Positions 18,922-27,014 of a stretch of 64,000 nucleotides of DNA are shown here, in pieces. This stretch comes from Bog-473 sp963779735 (lineage in GTDB: Bacteria; Actinomycetota; Acidimicrobiia; Acidimicrobiales; RAAP-2): contig CAVZZJ010000007.1 of assembly GCA_963779735.1 (NCBI GenBank), forward strand, positions 620,001 through 684,000, given 5' to 3'. Position 1 is the stretch's first letter; each line of letters opens with the position of its first letter. The position numbers were made by a program, and so were the translations under genes. Below the pieces are notes generated by a model. The model was not told the origin of the DNA. It saw only the letters and a list, made by a program, of their open reading frames with translations, and made no database searches.

Positions 18922-18995
18922 TGTGACAGCTACATTTCACCCTTGTGACGGCTCTATTCTCCCCTGTGACGCTGAGACTGACCTGAGATTCAGGT
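18922..18995. promoter_or_regulatory. Phased TGTGAC repeats and an inverted repeat in the sqdB-mptB divergent promoter region
   Basis: TGTGAC occurs at 18922-18927, 18944-18949 and 18965-18970, spaced 22 and 21 bp, i.e. two helical turns apart. ACCTGA-gat-TCAGGT forms a 6-bp inverted repeat at 18981-18995. All lie in the 211 bp between two divergent envelope genes. Binding of a regulator (TGTGA resembles a CRP/FNR-family half-site) is inference. Confidence 0.45.
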
Positions 18996-19115
18996 GAGGT
19001 AGAGCAGAGATGGCCCCCCCAGACCTCCTGACTACACCTGTGCCGTCCCCTCGGGGGCCCGCCGAGGCGTCCCCGGGCCAGCCCTCGCCGGGTCGACTCT
19101 CGGCGCGGCGAACTG

Positions 19116-20609
19116 GTGCCCACTGCAACGCTGGGCTTCGTCGCCACGCTGTCGATCGTCGTTGGGGCGCTTTTGGGCGGGTCGTCGTTCGAGACGCACC
19201 TGCCCGGTGCCTGGTTCTTCGGGATGCCGGGAGGGCCCCTGGGCTCCATCGGCTCGTCCTCGACCAAACCGCCGATCTACGCCGACATCGCGGTCTACGG
19301 AGGCTTGATCCTGCTCATACGGGTGTGGCTGGGATTCCTCCGCCAGCTCTCGGCACGCCCGGGGGTGCCGGTGAAGAGGGTAGTGCTCGTCGTCGCCGTC
19401 TGGGCCATCCCCCTTCTCCTCGCACCCCCCCTCTTCAGCCGCGACGTCTACAGCTATGCCGGACAGGGCGAGATGGTCAGCCATCACATCGATCCCTACC
19501 TGTACGGGACCGGTGTGCTCGGTTCGACTCCTTTCAGCACCATGCCCGACTCGGTGTGGACGGACACCCCGTCGCCCTACGGTCCGACATTCCTGTCGAT
19601 CGACGGTGTTCTGGACAAGGCCTCGGGGCACGAGATCCTTCCGGACATCGTCCTGCTGAGGCTGCTCGAGGTCGCCGGTCTCGCCCTCATCGTGGGAGCA
19701 ACGCCCGGGCTGGCCCGCCGACTCGGTCGAGATCCCGCCGGAGCCGTTCTCCTGGGAGCGGGGTGCCCACTCGTGTTGACAACGTTCATCGGGGGAGCGC
19801 ACAACGAGGCACTGATGCTCGGGCTGCTGATGGCCGGACTCGCCGTGGCACAACGATGGGGCACCGTGCCCGGTGTTGTCCTCTGCGCCGCGGCCGCCGG
19901 GGTGAAGTCCCCCGCCGCGCTGGGCGTCTTGTTCCTCGGGTGGGCCTGGGCGGGTCCGGGCGCGTCCGTTCGCCGGCGGCTCGTGCACACCCTGGGGGCG
20001 GGTCTCATCACGCTGTGCACCCTGGAGGTGATATCGGCGGTATCGGGCACCGGTTGGGGCTGGCTGCGCACCAGCACGGCGGCCGACAAATCCTTCACCT
20101 TCGTCACGCCGATCGATGCCGTGTCGAGGGCCGTTTCCGAGGTAGCGACCGTCGTGAACCTACATTTCTCGGCGCTCGGAGCGCGAACCGTCTTCAGCGT
20201 GATCGGGCTGTTGTGCGCCGCCGTGATCGGCATACGACTCCTCCTTGGATCCACCGACTCCTCCATTCCCCGCAACCTGGGCCTTACGCTGTTGGTCGTC
20301 GCCCTCCTGGGGCCGATCCTGTGGGGCTGGTACGTCACCTGGGGAGTCATCGTCCTTGCGCCCGCCGCAACGGGAACGCTCCGGCGGGTCGTGATCGTCA
20401 TCAGCACCGTGGAGGTCCTGATCGCCGCCTCATCGGTCAAGGACATCCTCGGTGGTGTCTTCGGCTCGGGGATCTTTCCCGCCCTCACCCTCGTGGCGGC
20501 GATCCTCGCCATCGCCATCGTGCCGTTGGGCCAGTTCGGCCGGACGCGCGCCCCGCTGCAACTGACCCGGCAGCACACGGGTACCCAGATGGCCGGGCTC
20601 CAGGCGTAA
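19116..20609 (+). CDS. Polyprenol-phosphate-mannose-dependent mannosyltransferase, MptB-like
   Basis: A 497-residue GT-C-type membrane enzyme with about 12 transmembrane helices. The MptB/MptA family signature 'PPLFSRDVYSYAGQGEMVSHHIDPY' (residues about 106-130; the R-D pair is the catalytic loop) is present, followed by 'SPYGPTFL' and 'FIGGAHNEALMLGLL'. In mycobacteria and corynebacteria MptB extends the alpha-1,6-mannan core of lipomannan. The GTG at 19116 is the best start; a long frame on the same strand in another register is only a shadow. It is divergent from the sqdB-like gene, so both may share control. Confidence 0.85.
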   Translation: MPTATLGFVATLSIVVGALLGGSSFETHLPGAWFFGMPGGPLGSIGSSSTKPPIYADIAVYGGLILLIRVWLGFLRQLSARPGVPVKRVVLVVAVWAIPLLLAPPLFSRDVYSYAGQGEMVSHHIDPYLYGTGVLGSTPFSTMPDSVWTDTPSPYGPTFLSIDGVLDKASGHEILPDIVLLRLLEVAGLALIVGATPGLARRLGRDPAGAVLLGAGCPLVLTTFIGGAHNEALMLGLLMAGLAVAQRWGTVPGVVLCAAAAGVKSPAALGVLFLGWAWAGPGASVRRRLVHTLGAGLITLCTLEVISAVSGTGWGWLRTSTAADKSFTFVTPIDAVSRAVSEVATVVNLHFSALGARTVFSVIGLLCAAVIGIRLLLGSTDSSIPRNLGLTLLVVALLGPILWGWYVTWGVIVLAPAATGTLRRVVIVISTVEVLIAASSVKDILGGVFGSGIFPALTLVAAILAIAIVPLGQFGRTRAPLQLTRQHTGTQMAGLQA

Positions 20610-20671
20610 GCCGCGTTCTCGCCCTCCCGACCGGGTCGGGCCTCCGACAACGACCGGGATCATTCACCGCG

Positions 20672-21067
20672 TCAGTTGACGTGGTCGTCCCAGGTGATCG
20701 CCGTGCGGGCGAACTCCTCCGGCGACTGGACCCGCACCACGCAGAAGAGAAGGCCGGCCGGATCGCGCATGATCCACCACGACTCGACGGCCTGCACCCG
20801 CACCGCTCCCAGGCGCTCGAGGCGCTGCACCTCGGCCTCGACGTCGTCGGTCTCAATGTCGACATGGACCCGGGCCGAAGCGCCCGCACCGATTCGCTGG
20901 GTCATGATCTGCAGACCCGAGAAGAGCCCTTCTAGGAACTCGTAGTCGTCGCCGTCCTCGTTGGGGGTCGGCGATCTCCCCAGTGCCGCAGACCAGAACG
21001 ACGTCTCGGCCACAGAGACCTCGTCGGGCACATCGAAGAGGACCCCGGTGAGGCGGCTGCGATGCAT
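20672..21067 (-). CDS. VOC (glyoxalase/bleomycin resistance) family protein
   Basis: A 131-residue protein with paired beta-alpha-beta-beta-beta modules of the vicinal-oxygen-chelate fold: 'VAETSFWSAALGRSPTP' early, 'RVHVDIETDDVEAEVQRLERLGA' in the middle, and 'SWWIMRDPAGLLFCVVRV' at the end, the last two being the usual H/E metal-ligand regions. Proteins of this actinobacterial type are mostly uncharacterised. It stands alone, convergent with mptB. Confidence 0.85.
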   Translation of the reverse strand: MHRSRLTGVLFDVPDEVSVAETSFWSAALGRSPTPNEDGDDYEFLEGLFSGLQIMTQRIGAGASARVHVDIETDDVEAEVQRLERLGAVRVQAVESWWIMRDPAGLLFCVVRVQSPEEFARTAITWDDHVN

Positions 21068-21136
21068 CCCACCATCCTGCCCCGCGGGCGGCTGTCCGCG
21101 CTCCCTCCAACGGAGGGGCGAGGCAGGCCTACAGGC

Positions 21137-22741
21137 CTACAGATGAGGAATGTCGACGTGGTCGTTGGCCCCGGCCTCCTCCGGCACCTTCACGTCCGTG
21201 CCGAGGGGGATCTCCTCCAGGAACAGGGCGAGGACGAAGGCGAGGAGGACGATGGGCACGGCCACGAGGAAGACCGCCTGGAGGCCATGGCTGAAGGCGT
21301 CGACGAACGTCGCCCGTTCACCCGGTGGCAGGCGGTTGATCTGGGCCGGGTTGGCGATGATGCTTCCCCCTTTGAGCAGCGACGACTGCGCCCTCGATGC
21401 GTGCTCGGACAGCTGGCCGAGCAGGCGGTGATTGAAGACCGCGCCCAGGGCGGAGACGCCGAACGCTCCGCCGATGGTGCGGAAGAAGGCCTGCGTCGAC
21501 GTGGCCACACCTAGCTGGGAGTAGGGCACGGCGTTCTGCACGGCCACCATGAGGACCTGCATGACCAGCCCCACTCCCAGCCCGACGATGAACATGTAGA
21601 CGGCGGTGAGAACGAAGGGCGTATGGGGGCCGAGCCGGGAGAGCAGCAGCAGACCACAGGCGAGGACCGCGCAACCGAGGATGGGGAAGATCCTGTAGCG
21701 ACCCGTCCTCGTCACGAGGCGGCCACTCCCGATGAACGTGATCATCAGGCCGGACACCAACGGCAGGAGCTCCAGGCCGGACACAGTGGGTGACGCCCCG
21801 TGAACCGTCTGGAGGTAGAGGGGCAGATAGATGATCGCCCCGAACATGGCAAATCCCATGATGAACGCCACCCCCGAGGCCGAGGTGAAGGTGCGGCTCC
21901 GGAACAGGTTGAGGGGGATGATGGGCTCGGCCGCTCGCGACTCGACGATGCAGAAGGCCATGAGCAGCACGACGCCGAGCAGGGCAAGCCCGACGATGGT
22001 GGGCGAGCCCCAGCTGTACTCCGTCCCGCCCCAGGTCGTCATCAAGATGATGCACGACACACCGGCCCCGAGGAGCGCCGTTCCGGCCACGTCGATCTTG
22101 TGGGGCACCCGGATCTTGGGGAGGTGCAGCACGGCGGCGATCGTCCACATGGCCACGATGCCGATGGGCACGTTTATGTAGAAGATCCACCTCCACGACA
22201 GGGCCTGGGTGAAGAACCCGCCCACGAGAGGGCCGGCCACGCTGCTCAAACCGAAGACGGCCCCGAAGTACCCCACGTACTTTCCACGCTGCCGAGGCGG
22301 CACCACGTCGCCGATGATGGACTGGGCGCCCACGATGAGCCCGCCCGCCCCCACACCCTGAATGGCCCGGAAGGCGATCAGCTCCACCATGCTCTGCGAG
22401 AGCCCGGCGAGCATGGACCCGGCCAGGAAGATCACGATCGAGAGCTGGAAGAGGTTCTTGCGGCCGAAGAGGTCTCCGAGCTTTCCCCACAACGGGGTGA
22501 ATATCGTCATGGTGAGCAGGTAGGCCGTCACCACCCACGACAGGTGGTTGAGGCCGTGGAGGTCCCCGGCGATGGTGGGCAGTGCGGTCCCCACGATCGT
22601 CTGGTCGAGCGTGGCGAGGAACATGCCGAGCATGAGCGCGGCCATGACGACGAGGATCCGTCGATGCTCCTCTGCCGGGGTGGCCTGCGCCGGGAGCGAC
22701 GATGATCCTCCAGGCGATCTCGCCGTGACGTCAGTTGACAC
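21137..22741 (-). CDS. MFS drug efflux transporter, DHA2 (EmrB/QacA) family
   Basis: A 534-residue 14-helix major facilitator. It has the family motifs 'LATLDQTIVGTALPTIAGDL' (motif D1, here residues 42-61), 'LWGKLGDLFGRKNLF' (motif A) and 'AFRAIQGVGAGGLIV' (motif B), then 'GPLVGGFF' (motif C). DHA2 pumps export lipophilic drugs and dyes by proton antiport. Its GTG start overlaps the end of the MarR gene by 11 bp, so the two are one transcript and the MarR protein is the likely repressor. Confidence 0.93.
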   Translation of the reverse strand: MSTDVTARSPGGSSSLPAQATPAEEHRRILVVMAALMLGMFLATLDQTIVGTALPTIAGDLHGLNHLSWVVTAYLLTMTIFTPLWGKLGDLFGRKNLFQLSIVIFLAGSMLAGLSQSMVELIAFRAIQGVGAGGLIVGAQSIIGDVVPPRQRGKYVGYFGAVFGLSSVAGPLVGGFFTQALSWRWIFYINVPIGIVAMWTIAAVLHLPKIRVPHKIDVAGTALLGAGVSCIILMTTWGGTEYSWGSPTIVGLALLGVVLLMAFCIVESRAAEPIIPLNLFRSRTFTSASGVAFIMGFAMFGAIIYLPLYLQTVHGASPTVSGLELLPLVSGLMITFIGSGRLVTRTGRYRIFPILGCAVLACGLLLLSRLGPHTPFVLTAVYMFIVGLGVGLVMQVLMVAVQNAVPYSQLGVATSTQAFFRTIGGAFGVSALGAVFNHRLLGQLSEHASRAQSSLLKGGSIIANPAQINRLPPGERATFVDAFSHGLQAVFLVAVPIVLLAFVLALFLEEIPLGTDVKVPEEAGANDHVDIPHL

Positions 22742-23174
22742 GAGCGTCCCCCAGGTGGCGCTCGAGGGATGAGGCGAACTTGCCCAAAAGCGTGGCGAAC
22801 GTGGCCAGATCGTCCTCGTCCCAGCCTTCGACCACGCGGTCCAACCACTGCCGTCGTGCCTCCAACACGCGCTCGATCGACCGCCTCCCGGTCGGTGTGA
22901 GCATGATGCGGGTGGCGCGCCCGTCGTCGGGGTCGGCGCGACGGGACACCATCCCCTCCCGCTCGAGCTGCTGGATCTTGCGAGTGACCGTCGGCGTGTC
23001 GACCCCCAGCAGGTCGGCGAGATCGGTCACCCGCAGCAGGTCGCCGTGGATGTGCAGCTTGTACAGGAGGGCCGATCCCGCTCGGTCGAGCCGGACGCCC
23101 GCGGCCTGCAGCAGGCGCTCGTGCAGCCGCACCTGGGTGACCGCGCCGACCACGACCGGCAAGGCGGCCTGCAT
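22731..23174 (-). CDS. MarR family transcriptional regulator
   Basis: About 147 residues with the MarR winged helix: 'LRVTDLADLLGVDTPTVTRKIQQLEREGMVSRRADPDDGRATRIMLTPTG', split here into helix-turn-helix ('VTDLADLLGVDTPTVTRKI') and wing ('DDGRATRIMLT'). MarR proteins repress adjacent efflux genes and release on phenolic or hydrophobic ligands. The frame stays open to a GTG at 23231, but candidate operator half-sites overlap that position, so the ATG at 23174 is preferred. It overlaps and precedes the MFS pump gene. Confidence 0.88.
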   Translation of the reverse strand: MQAALPVVVGAVTQVRLHERLLQAAGVRLDRAGSALLYKLHIHGDLLRVTDLADLLGVDTPTVTRKIQQLEREGMVSRRADPDDGRATRIMLTPTGRRSIERVLEARRQWLDRVVEGWDEDDLATFATLLGKFASSLERHLGDARVN

Positions 23175-23215
23175 CTGGTCGACAGACCCTTTGGCTGGCC
23201 GGGCCCCGCGCAAGT

Positions 23216-23238
23216 TAGTTACCTTCGGCACACAACTA
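23216..23238. promoter_or_regulatory. Candidate MarR operator (TAGTT-N13-AACTA)
   Basis: TAGTT (23216-23220) and AACTA (23234-23238) form an inverted repeat about 45 bp upstream of the MarR start. MarR proteins bind such palindromes at their own promoters. Inference from symmetry and place only. Confidence 0.35.
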
Positions 23239-23277
23239 CACTATGCCCGGGCATCTTCACTCCATTCGGCCCAGCAT

Positions 23278-23820
23278 CTAGGGCAGGTATACCTCCGCCT
23301 GCCACTGACCCGTCGTCTCCTCCCGACACAGGGCGGCTCCGGCCCGCAGAGACCAGTCGATGATCTCGTCCTCGGGGGCGCCGTGAGCGGAGAGCAGAAC
23401 CAACCCCCGCCGGGCGTGGTCCTGGCGCACCAGCCATCCGGCGGGCAGCGCGACGCCCGAATCGGCCAGGCGGGCCACCGCCTTGGAGCCGGTCGGGTGC
23501 AACAGGCCGATCGTGACCCCGTGGGTGGCCCGCTTGGTCGGGCTGGCCGGCATGAGGGTGCACATCGTGACGGGCGGCTGCCGGTTGCTGAAGAGTGCGA
23601 AGAAGCCCGGGGAGAGGCTCTGGCGCTCGTGCTCATCGGCGTCGACCCCGGGCAAAAGGTTGATCCATCCCTTTCCCGCCTCGGTGAGGTAGTGGAGGTA
23701 CCCGGCGACGCGCTCGAAGGCCGGTGGAGTGAACTCGAACGTATCGACGTCGCGGCGGCTCCTCGGCACGCACCACAGTGGCGCACGAAAGAGGGCGGTG
23801 TCGAGCACGGCTCTGTCCAA
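23278..23820 (-). CDS. Hypothetical protein, unrecognised
   Basis: A 180-residue soluble, mixed-charge protein that I do not recognise. The region 'FERVAGYLHYLTEAGKGWINLLPGVDADEHERQSLSPGFFALF' (positions about 35-77) reads like a genuine globular domain, as does 'VTIGLLHPTGSKAVARLADSGVALPAGWLVRQDHARRGLVL' further on; no cysteine cluster, nucleotide motif or membrane segment is seen. Codon use is normal for the genome. The start (TTG at 23820 or GTG at 23808) is about 30 bp from the divergent nitroreductase start, so both share one promoter region. It is followed leftward by the MarR-MFS pair. Confidence 0.6.
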   Translation of the reverse strand: MDRAVLDTALFRAPLWCVPRSRRDVDTFEFTPPAFERVAGYLHYLTEAGKGWINLLPGVDADEHERQSLSPGFFALFSNRQPPVTMCTLMPASPTKRATHGVTIGLLHPTGSKAVARLADSGVALPAGWLVRQDHARRGLVLLSAHGAPEDEIIDWSLRAGAALCREETTGQWQAEVYLP

Positions 23821-23849
23821 AACCGTTCACTACCACTACCCTCCCCGGC

Positions 23850-24557
23850 ATGGACCTGATCGAGAGCCTCCGGACCACGGGCGCCGTACGCGAGTTCTTC
23901 CCCGAGACCGTCGATGACGCGACGCTCCACCGCCTGCTCGATACCGCCCGGTTCGCCCCCAACGGTGGGAACCGCCAGGCGTGGCGAGTCATCGTGGTCA
24001 AGGACCCAGCGGCTCGCCGGTCCTTCCGCGACCTGTATGCGGCCGGCATGTACGAGTACATCGCCATCTCCGCTGCCGGATTGGTGCCGTGGGCGCCGGT
24101 CACCGATCGGGACGCCGAGAATGAGGCGATCACCCACGCCCGCACCTTCGCAGAGCGGGCGGCGGCGAATGTCGCGGCCGGCGGCACGCCGGGCCTCCCC
24201 GAGACGCTGCACACCGCTCCGGCCCTGCTGCTCGTTCTGGCCGATCTCTCTGCGCTGGCCGCCATCGACCGCGACCTCGACCGCTACACGTTGGTCGGAG
24301 GCGCCTCCATCTACCCCTTCGTCTGGAGCATCCTGCTGGCGGCGCGCGCCGAAGGGCTGGGCGGGGTGATCACCTCCGTGGCGACACGCCGGGAGGACGA
24401 GGTGCGGCGGCTGTTCTCCATCCCGGAGACCTTCGCCGTGGCGGCGCTCGTGGTGCTGGGCCGCCCCGTCTCCCCGGCTCGCCGGTTGCGGCGGCACCCG
24501 GTCGAGGAGTTCGCCTGGGTCGACCGCTTCGATGGTCCGGCTCTCGAGGGGGCATGA
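23850..24557 (+). CDS. Nitroreductase family FMN-dependent oxidoreductase
   Basis: A 235-residue nitroreductase-fold protein. It has the N-terminal 'LRTTGAVREFFPETVDDATLHRLLDTARFAPNGGNRQAWRVIVV', i.e. the FMN-binding R-x-x-R-x-F-like start and the 'APNGGNRQAWR' loop, and 'AARAEGLGGVITSVATRREDEVRRLFSIPE' with the usual 'GLG' and 'P-E' region before the C-terminal 'VLGRP'. Members reduce nitro compounds, quinones or related substrates with NAD(P)H; the substrate is unknown. The ATG at 23850 matches the family start, although the frame is open further upstream. Confidence 0.87.
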   Translation: MDLIESLRTTGAVREFFPETVDDATLHRLLDTARFAPNGGNRQAWRVIVVKDPAARRSFRDLYAAGMYEYIAISAAGLVPWAPVTDRDAENEAITHARTFAERAAANVAAGGTPGLPETLHTAPALLLVLADLSALAAIDRDLDRYTLVGGASIYPFVWSILLAARAEGLGGVITSVATRREDEVRRLFSIPETFAVAALVVLGRPVSPARRLRRHPVEEFAWVDRFDGPALEGA

Positions 24558-24623
24558 GGCCCGGCGGAGGGGCACCGGACCGCTCGCGGATCCTGAGGTC
24601 CCCGAGCCGTGCTGAAATGGTGC

Positions 24624-24986
24624 ATGGCCCAGAACGTTCTCGGAAGCGAACTCCAACCCTGCAGCTACCACCCACTCACCGGCTTCTTCCGCGACGGGTG
24701 CTGCAACACCGCAGCAGGAGACATCGGTGTGCACACCGTGTGCATCCGTGCCACCGAGGAGTTCCTGGCGTTCTCGGCCTCGGTCGGCAACGACCTGTCG
24801 ACGCCCCACCCCGAACACGGGTTCGACGGCCTTGTCCCGGGCGACCAGTGGTGCCTGTGCGCCAGCCGCTGGCAGGAGGCGTTCGAAGCCGGGGTGGCCC
24901 CGCCGGTCGTGCTGGCCGCCACACACGCCTCCACATTGGAATGGGTGCAGCTCAGCGACCTGGCCCAATTCGCGGTCAAGGAGTAG
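24624..24986 (+). CDS. DUF2237 family protein
   Basis: About 120 residues starting 'MAQNVLGSELQPCSYHPLTGFFRDGCC'. This 'NVLG-x-x-L-x-x-C-S-x-x-P-x-T-G-F-x-R-x-G-x-C' opening, the 'VCIRATEEFLAFSASVGNDLSTPHPEHGF' middle and the 'GDQWCLCASRWQEAFEAG' segment are the DUF2237 signature. The family has several conserved cysteines and an unknown role. A second ATG-type start 15 bp earlier is possible. The gene is isolated, between the nitroreductase and SRPBCC genes. Confidence 0.88.
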   Translation: MAQNVLGSELQPCSYHPLTGFFRDGCCNTAAGDIGVHTVCIRATEEFLAFSASVGNDLSTPHPEHGFDGLVPGDQWCLCASRWQEAFEAGVAPPVVLAATHASTLEWVQLSDLAQFAVKE

Positions 24987-25085
24987 CTCACGCCTCAGCC
25001 GTTATTTCACAGGCGCAGGGCCCGGCCTCACGCTGGGGAACCGACATCGGACGTCTAGGAGCCAACAGATGGGGAGGGTGCAGCC

Positions 25086-25559
25086 GTGGAAGGCCATGTG
25101 ATCAGCGTCGAACGGGTCATCGCGGCCCCGGCCTCCGATCTGTTCCGGATCGTCGCCGACGCCAACCGTCACCCTGAGATCGACGGTTCAGGCTCGGTGG
25201 TCCGGGCCAAGCCGGGGACGCCCCAGGTGCTCGCCCTCGGTTCCACCTTCGGGATGTCGATGAAGGTCGGGATTCCCTACTCCATGTCCAACACCGTGAT
25301 CGAGTTCGAACAGGACCGTCGCATCGCCTGGAAGACCGTGGCCCCGGGATTCCTCGGCCGGTTCCTCGGTGGCCGGATATGGCGGTACGAATTCGAGCCG
25401 GTGGAGGGCGGCACCCTGGTCCGCGAGAGCTGGGATCTCTCGCAGGACAGGCAGGCCGCCCTGCTCAAGCTGGGCAAGATGCCGTCGGCCACCGCCGAGG
25501 GCATGACAAAGACGTTGGCTCGCCTGGCCAACGTCGCCGAGACGCCTCCGGCCGAGTGA
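25086..25559 (+). CDS. SRPBCC (START-like) family protein
   Basis: A 157-residue protein beginning 'VISVERVIAAPASDLFRIVADANRHPEIDGSGSV', the typical first beta strand and helix of polyketide cyclase/dehydrase-type SRPBCC proteins, with 'IAWKTVAPGFLGRFLGGRIWRYEFEPVEGGTLVRESWDLS' as the central sheet region and a long C-terminal helix. Such proteins bind hydrophobic ligands; no specific function is inferable. The GTG start has GGGGAGGG 8 nt upstream. Confidence 0.85.
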   Translation: MEGHVISVERVIAAPASDLFRIVADANRHPEIDGSGSVVRAKPGTPQVLALGSTFGMSMKVGIPYSMSNTVIEFEQDRRIAWKTVAPGFLGRFLGGRIWRYEFEPVEGGTLVRESWDLSQDRQAALLKLGKMPSATAEGMTKTLARLANVAETPPAE

Positions 25560-25589
25560 CGCGCCAGAGAACAGCGGCAGGGGCGGGGC

Positions 25590-25636
25590 GCCGCAGAGCC
25601 GCCGGACGAGTGGGCCGCCGCAGAGCCGCCGGACGA
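25590..25636. repeat. 20-bp direct repeat spanning the start of the M20 peptidase gene
   Basis: gccgcagagccgccggacga at 25590-25609 is repeated at 25617-25636 (offset 27 bp). The second copy runs into the ATG of the following gene, leaving no normal ribosome site. Confidence 0.85.
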
Positions 25637-26976
25637 TGATCGACCTCGCGTGGGAACAACGCATCCTCCCTGCCCTCGCCGAGTACACGCGCATCGAGTG
25701 CCTGTCCCCCGCCTTCGACCCGGACTGGGCCGAACGGGGAGCGATCTTCGAGGCCGCCGAGCTCCTGCGGGACTGGACCCAGGAACAGGACCGTGGGCTG
25801 GCAACCGAGATCGTGCAGCTACCCGGCCGCACGCCCGTCCTCCTGATCGAGAACGGCGGATCGGGCGACCCGATCCTGGTCTACGGGCACATGGACAAGC
25901 AACCGCCGCTGGGAGACTGGCGCCCGGGGCTCGCACCGTTCGAGCCGGTCCGCGAGGGGGACCTCCTCTACGGGCGGGGCACGGCAGACGACGGGTACGC
26001 CCTGTTTGCCGCCGTCACGGCCCTACTGGCGGCGGACGGGGGCCGGGGGCGCGTGGTCATCCTCATTGAGGCCAGCGAGGAGAGCGGGAGTCCCGACCTC
26101 GGGGCCTACGTCGAGCACTTGCGGGAGCGCATCGGGACTCCGTCCTTGGTGATCTGCCTCGACTCGGGATGCCTGAGCTACGACCGCCTGTGGCTGACCT
26201 CGTCGCTCCGGGGCGTTCTGGTCGCCAGCCTGCGGGTTGATGTCCTGACCGAAGGCGTGCACAGCGGCGCCGCCGGTGGGATCGTGCCGTCCTCGTTCCG
26301 CATCCTGCGAAAGATCCTGTCGCGCATTGAGGACGAGGACACCGGGGAGATCCTGCTCCCCGAGTTGCTCGGCTCGGGCGTACCGGCCGATCACCGGGAG
26401 TACCTTCGCACCGCTGCGCTGGAGTTCTCGGACAACCCCCTGCCGACGGTCGATGGTCTCCGCCTCGCCGGTGGGGACGCCGTCGAGCGATTCATCGCCC
26501 GGGCCTGGTCGCCCGCCCTGGAGGTGATCGGCATGGACGGGATACCCGCTGTGCGTGATGCAGGCAACGTGCTCAGGCCCTTCACCGCGGCCAAGGTCTC
26601 CGTGCGCCTGCCTCCCGACGTCGACGCCCAGCACGCGGCGGACGCGTTGATATCTGCCCTTGTCACCGACGAGGGTGCGCACCTCACGATCGACCTGGAA
26701 GCGGTGGCCGACGGCTGGCTCGCCCCGCCTCTGGACGACCACTACGCCGCCGCGCTGGATCAGAGCTCACACGACACCTTCGGGCGACCGATGGGCCACC
26801 ACGGGGAGGGGGGGACCATCCCGTTCCTCGCCGACCTGAAGCGCAGCTTCCCGGACACGCAGTTCGTGGCCACGGGCGTCCTCGGTCCACACTCCAATGC
26901 CCATGGACCCAACGAGTTCCTGCACATCCCCATGGGCAAGGCCGTCACTCACGCGGTGGCGCAACTCCTCAGGTAG
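25636..26976 (+). CDS. M20 family metallopeptidase (dipeptidase-like)
   Basis: A 446-residue zinc peptidase. The metal-site motifs are 'ILVYGHMDKQP' (H and D), 'LYGRGTADDGYALFAAV' (bridging Asp), 'IEASEESGSPDL' (catalytic and ligand Glu pair), 'VICLDSG' (ligand Asp) and the final 'GVLGPHSNAHGPNEFLHI' (ligand His). The lid/dimerisation domain between about residues 195 and 310 is present, as in PepV/carnosinase-like enzymes. The substrate is presumably short peptides. The start lies inside a direct repeat and lacks a ribosome site, so an alternative start is possible. Confidence 0.92.
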   Translation: MIDLAWEQRILPALAEYTRIECLSPAFDPDWAERGAIFEAAELLRDWTQEQDRGLATEIVQLPGRTPVLLIENGGSGDPILVYGHMDKQPPLGDWRPGLAPFEPVREGDLLYGRGTADDGYALFAAVTALLAADGGRGRVVILIEASEESGSPDLGAYVEHLRERIGTPSLVICLDSGCLSYDRLWLTSSLRGVLVASLRVDVLTEGVHSGAAGGIVPSSFRILRKILSRIEDEDTGEILLPELLGSGVPADHREYLRTAALEFSDNPLPTVDGLRLAGGDAVERFIARAWSPALEVIGMDGIPAVRDAGNVLRPFTAAKVSVRLPPDVDAQHAADALISALVTDEGAHLTIDLEAVADGWLAPPLDDHYAAALDQSSHDTFGRPMGHHGEGGTIPFLADLKRSFPDTQFVATGVLGPHSNAHGPNEFLHIPMGKAVTHAVAQLLR

Positions 26977-27014
26977 GCACACCGGAGAACGCCGAGGAGT
27001 CGGGGCACGCGCCT

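Noticed and set aside
23241..24968. A 575-codon open frame on the minus strand.
   Set aside because: It runs antisense through the nitroreductase and DUF2237 genes and out of frame through the hypothetical gene; composition is typical of high-GC shadow frames and no domain is visible.
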